Positions 61,227-64,000 of a DNA stretch of 64,000 nt are shown here, one piece after another. Origin of the DNA: CAYZJR01 sp964503045 (GTDB lineage: Bacteria; Cyanobacteriota; Vampirovibrionia; Obscuribacterales; Obscuribacteraceae); the NCBI GenBank assembly GCA_964503045.1, contig CAZCZI010000020.1, forward strand, positions 1 to 64,000. The letters run 5' to 3'. Every line of letters begins with the position of its first letter. Within the stretch, counting starts at the first letter, position 1. The notes beneath the pieces were generated by a model, which was not told the DNA's origin, did not search any database, and saw only the letters and a list, made by a program, of their open reading frames with translations. The position numbers and the translations under genes were made by a program.

Positions 61227-61640
61227 GGTGCGATGGGTGGAGTGCAACGAACCCTATGAAAAAAGCAAACCTGTCACGAAGTTGTCACTGATTCACCGGT
61301 ATCTTGAGTACATAAAGCGTGAGGCGCAACTTGGTTGTAATTCGCGGGGTATCGGGGAGCGGATTAAAACTAAGCCTCACCTTCCTTTTCAGGGAGCTCC
61401 GTTGATGCGGTGGGCGACTCCATTCACGTGGAACGCCCCTGCACTAACGGCAAACTTAAACCCCAAGTTAGAATGCACTCGCCCTACTGAAAGCAGAAGC
61501 CACCGCGACATAAAGTGCGGTGGCGTTAACTCTTTTGAGCCTAATGCAAACTGCCTAGCCGGCAATTCGCTTGTCTGCTTGTCGTGCCGGTTTCCACGTC
61601 ACCATGCAAACGCCGTCTTTGCAAACGGGAAGCAGTGTGC
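61227..61640. other. 414-nt stretch between permease and sensor kinase
   Basis: A terminator-like hairpin lies at 61499-61524. A frame crossing the permease end (61114-61644) looks like a chance overlap. No riboswitch was recognised. Confidence 0.5.
61499..61536 (+). terminator. possible Rho-independent terminator after the permease
   Basis: GCCACCGC (61499-61506), a 10-nt loop and GCGGTGGC (61517-61524), 8 bp, followed a few bases later by TTTT. Confidence 0.5.
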
Positions 61641-62882
61641 ATGATATTTATTTTGCAAAATTCCTGTATGCTTCTACTGGTGGGAATTTCAGGTCGCGAA
61701 TTTAGCAAAGTGGAACAGAAATTGACTACCTCCAGCGCAGGAAAACTTCCTGCAACATCAAGCGCAGTAAGCGACACAAAACACACGGGGCTATGGCCGC
61801 ACCTTAGCCGTAATCGCATTGGATATCTTGCCGGAATCCTCGTCACCGCCGCCTCAACCCTAATGTGCGCGGCAGCGCTGCCATTTTTTGGGCAGTCCAA
61901 TTTGATAATGATCTATCTCTTGGGCGTGCTCATCGTTGCAACTCGATTCGGCAGAGGACCATCAGTCATGACCTCGGTTCTGAGTGTCGCTTGTTTCGAC
62001 TTCTTCTTCGTGCATCCCTATTTCACCTTCGCCGTTACAGACACACAGTATCTATTGACGTTTGCAGTGATGCTCACCGTTGCAATTCTCATCAGTACTT
62101 TAACCACACGTGTCAGAAAACAAGCCCATGCAATGAGCGCAGCCGAAATCGAGATTGAAACGGAGCGCCTCCGCAACGCTTTACTAAGCTCCCTATCGCA
62201 CGATTTGCGCACTCCTCTTGCCACCATAACCGGTGCAACGACAACTCTGCTTGAAGATTCCGACAAACTCAGCGATGAAAACAAAGCAGAACTTGCTCAA
62301 GTCGTCTATGAGGAATCAGAGCGGCTCAACCGGCTGGTCAGCAACCTCTTGGACATGACCCGGCTGGAGATCGGATCAATCGCGGTCAATAAAGAATGGC
62401 AGGCCCTGGACGAAGTTATTGGCTCGTCTTTGGTTCGCATCGAAAAGAAGCTCGACACACGTAAGGTGTCGGTGAGTATGGAACCGAAGCTGTTTTTAGT
62501 GCCCATTGATGCGGTTTTGATGGAACAAGTCTTTGTCAATCTCTTGGAGAACGCAACTAAATATTCGCCGCGAGGCAGCGACATAACTATAGATGCAAAA
62601 CTATTGGAAGGAACGACCGCGGTGATTGAGGTAGCCGACAGAGGCGCAGGGCTTCAACCAGAGGAACTGCAACAGCTTTTCGACAAATTCTATCGCGGCA
62701 AGTCCGCATCGCAATTTCCAGGAACCGGGCTTGGCCTGACGATCTGCAAAGGCATCGTGCAGGCGCACGGCGGCACAATCACCGCCAAAAACCGCGATGG
62801 CGGCGGCGCAATCTTTACCATTACGCTGCCGGTAGAAGGCGCTCCGGATATCTCCTCCGAAGAATCTCAGGAGGGCGCATGA
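61641..62882 (+). CDS. KdpD-like sensor histidine kinase (DUF4118 type, short form)
   Basis: About 413 residues (ATG 61641; start uncertain). Four membrane segments near residues 61-153 form the DUF4118 region; HisKA with SLSHDLRTPLATI (phosphorylated His187) and a HATPase domain (NLLENATKYSPRG, DRGAGL, GTGLGLTICKG) follow. This matches the C-terminal half of KdpD; the N-terminal Usp/KdpD sensor domain is absent. It overlaps the response-regulator start by ATGA. It probably senses potassium or turgor. Confidence 0.85.
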   Translation: MIFILQNSCMLLLVGISGREFSKVEQKLTTSSAGKLPATSSAVSDTKHTGLWPHLSRNRIGYLAGILVTAASTLMCAAALPFFGQSNLIMIYLLGVLIVATRFGRGPSVMTSVLSVACFDFFFVHPYFTFAVTDTQYLLTFAVMLTVAILISTLTTRVRKQAHAMSAAEIEIETERLRNALLSSLSHDLRTPLATITGATTTLLEDSDKLSDENKAELAQVVYEESERLNRLVSNLLDMTRLEIGSIAVNKEWQALDEVIGSSLVRIEKKLDTRKVSVSMEPKLFLVPIDAVLMEQVFVNLLENATKYSPRGSDITIDAKLLEGTTAVIEVADRGAGLQPEELQQLFDKFYRGKSASQFPGTGLGLTICKGIVQAHGGTITAKNRDGGGAIFTITLPVEGAPDISSEESQEGA

Positions 62883-63574
62883 ACACCTCCTTGACCACAG
62901 TCCTTCTAATCGAGGATGAATCACCAATTCGGAGATTCCTGCGTACCACATTGAGCAGCCATGGCTACAAATTGATCGAAGCCTCCACCGGCGGTGACGG
63001 TCTCAAACTCGCATCAGAACATCGCCCCGAAGTAATAATTTTGGACCTCGGCTTGCCGGATATGGACGGCATCGAAGTTGCACAACAAATACGTGAATGG
63101 TCTAGCGTTCCGATCATCGTCTTGTCCGCACGCGGTCAAGAACAAGACAAAATCACAGCACTAGACGCCGGTGCTGATGACTACCTTACGAAACCATTTG
63201 GAACCGGTGAGCTTCTCGCTAGAATTCGTGCTGCACAAAGGCGCGCCAAGGCAAGTGACGAAACCGAAGAGCCCGAATTCTCAGTTGGGGAGCTCCGCGT
63301 AGATCGCGCACGCAGACGGGTTTTCGTGCGCAATTCAGAAGTTCACCTCACACCTAACGAATACAAACTTCTTTCAATGCTCATCAAACACGCAGGCAAA
63401 GTCGTCACCCACAAACAGCTTCTCAAAGAAGTCTGGGGCCAGCACTATGGAACAGAGAATCATTACGTCCGGGTGTACATGGGACAGCTGCGATTGAAGT
63501 TGGAACAAGACCCTGCTCGTCCAGAATACTTATTGACGGAACCGGGCGTGGGTTATCGATTGCGAGCTGAATGA
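62879..63574 (+). CDS. KdpE-like OmpR-family response regulator
   Basis: A 231-residue regulator: receiver domain with phosphoacceptor Asp56 (IILDLGLPDMDG) and Lys105 (YLTKPFGTGELLARI), then an OmpR-type winged helix (LTPNEYKLLSMLIKHAGKVVTHKQLLKEVWG...YVRVYMGQLRLKLE). It resembles KdpE closely and is translationally coupled to the kinase. It may regulate the permease, as no kdpFABC genes are in the window. Confidence 0.9.
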   Translation: MNTSLTTVLLIEDESPIRRFLRTTLSSHGYKLIEASTGGDGLKLASEHRPEVIILDLGLPDMDGIEVAQQIREWSSVPIIVLSARGQEQDKITALDAGADDYLTKPFGTGELLARIRAAQRRAKASDETEEPEFSVGELRVDRARRRVFVRNSEVHLTPNEYKLLSMLIKHAGKVVTHKQLLKEVWGQHYGTENHYVRVYMGQLRLKLEQDPARPEYLLTEPGVGYRLRAE

Positions 63575-63596
63575 ATAAATGCCCTCTAGAATGTGT

Positions 63597-64000
63597 CTAG
63601 AACGTGTCTCCAACTGTCGTTTCGCCAACCTCAGTGCGAGCGGCTTGGGCTCCCTTGTCACTCTTGATGCCAACGCGGGCTCCAGTACCATCTTCGATGC
63701 CTTTGTCACCATCTATAGCGCCGGCTTTAATGATCGGGCCGCTCCGATCGTAATCGGGCTTGCTCGGCTTATGCGGTAGTGAATGTCCGTAGTACTCCTC
63801 GTAGATTATTAGTTTTACGGGATCAGGCACATTCAAAACCAATTTGATTGCGCGCTCCGCTTTCTTCACGTCCTTGTCGGCGCTATACAGCTGAAGCAGT
63901 CGAATGTACAAAGCCTGGTAACCATTATTGCCTTTGTCGGGTTGCACAATGCGTTCCAACAGTTCTCGAGCCTGAGCTCGTTTGCCATTGCTCTCGAGCA
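63597..64000 (-). CDS. TPR-like protein, cut by window edge
   Basis: The frame is open from the right edge to stop 63597. The visible part has tandem helical repeats of the TPR type (ARELLERIVQPDKGNNGYQALYIRLLQLY and KKAERAIKLVLNV), then a Gly/Asp/Lys-rich C-terminus. The N-terminus is outside the window. Probably a scaffold protein like the other TPR proteins here. Confidence 0.65.
   Translation of the reverse strand, partial: LESNGKRAQARELLERIVQPDKGNNGYQALYIRLLQLYSADKDVKKAERAIKLVLNVPDPVKLIIYEEYYGHSLPHKPSKPDYDRSGPIIKAGAIDGDKGIEDGTGARVGIKSDKGAQAARTEVGETTVGDTF

Noticed and set aside
61114..61644. 176-residue open frame across the permease end and spacer
   Set aside because: It overlaps the permease in another frame, has no domain and no ribosome-binding site, and its last part is the region of a hairpin.

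Overview
The window is a 64 kb scaffold piece from a Gram-negative-type bacterium. It has a TolC-family outer-membrane protein, many signal peptides and lipid-linked glycan genes, and GC looks close to 50%. No rRNA, tRNA, CRISPR array or complete insertion sequence was seen. No phylogenetic marker is present. The mix of PatA/DUF4388-type, MshEN-repeat, Rpn-nuclease and long low-complexity LysM-like proteins resembles non-photosynthetic Cyanobacteriota (Obscuribacterales/Melainabacteria), but that is a guess. Three 100-N scaffold gaps (2538-2637, 4321-4420, 36973-37072) show a draft assembly.

Layout. 1-2403: a truncated secreted esterase and an acyltransferase. 2708-12162 (all minus strand): an accessory block built by repeated duplication. 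It holds two full-length Rpn-family nucleases, a truncated copy that keeps only the C-terminal module, a separate small C-terminal-module gene, a frameshifted Rpn relic, two paralogous small secreted proteins, a TPR protein with a relic of its own 5' end, a coiled-coil protein and a 1158-residue low-complexity protein with a LysM-like C-terminus. 12330-15782: a small Cys-rich peptide, a five-repeat zinc-ribbon protein, a small Zn-binding-type protein and another LysM-like protein. 15868-20810: a GT2 / methyltransferase / GT-C glycan module. 20839-21748: a HicA-HicB-Phd toxin-antitoxin cluster. 21982-29000: a PRTase-like protein, a DUF4239 membrane protein coupled to a serine hydrolase, a second LysM-like operon and a membrane glycosyltransferase-like protein. 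29286-36742: an SGNH-like protein, then a compact run of a DUF4388/degenerate-GGDEF protein, an MshEN-repeat protein and a YfhO protein. 37495-43414: a second GT-C protein, a HigBA pair, a PRTase, a TauE/SafE exporter and a rhamnosyltransferase-like GT2. 43583-50076: a sugar transferase and the dTDP-L-rhamnose genes rmlA, rmlB, rmlD and an RmlC-like gene, interrupted by a secreted protein and a coiled-coil protein. 50082-58943: secreted TPR and wall-associated proteins, a sigma-factor pair, TolC and a thioesterase. 59235-63574: an APC/KimA-like permease followed by a KdpDE-like two-component system. The window ends in a TPR gene cut by the edge.

How it fits together. Much of the plus-strand content serves envelope glycan synthesis: dTDP-rhamnose supply, initiating sugar transferase, GT2 and GT-C transferases, O-acyl/SGNH tailoring and export. 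The permease and KdpDE-like pair suggest potassium or osmotic control.

The observation I consider most worth checking concerns the Rpn genes. All three copies keep an identical strong internal ribosome-binding site (AAGGAGG, 5-nt spacer, ATG) in front of the C-terminal module. The truncated copy has lost the nuclease domain but keeps this site and an intact reading frame. This matches the intragenic antitoxin arrangement known from E. coli Rpn proteins and suggests stand-alone antitoxin-like genes here.
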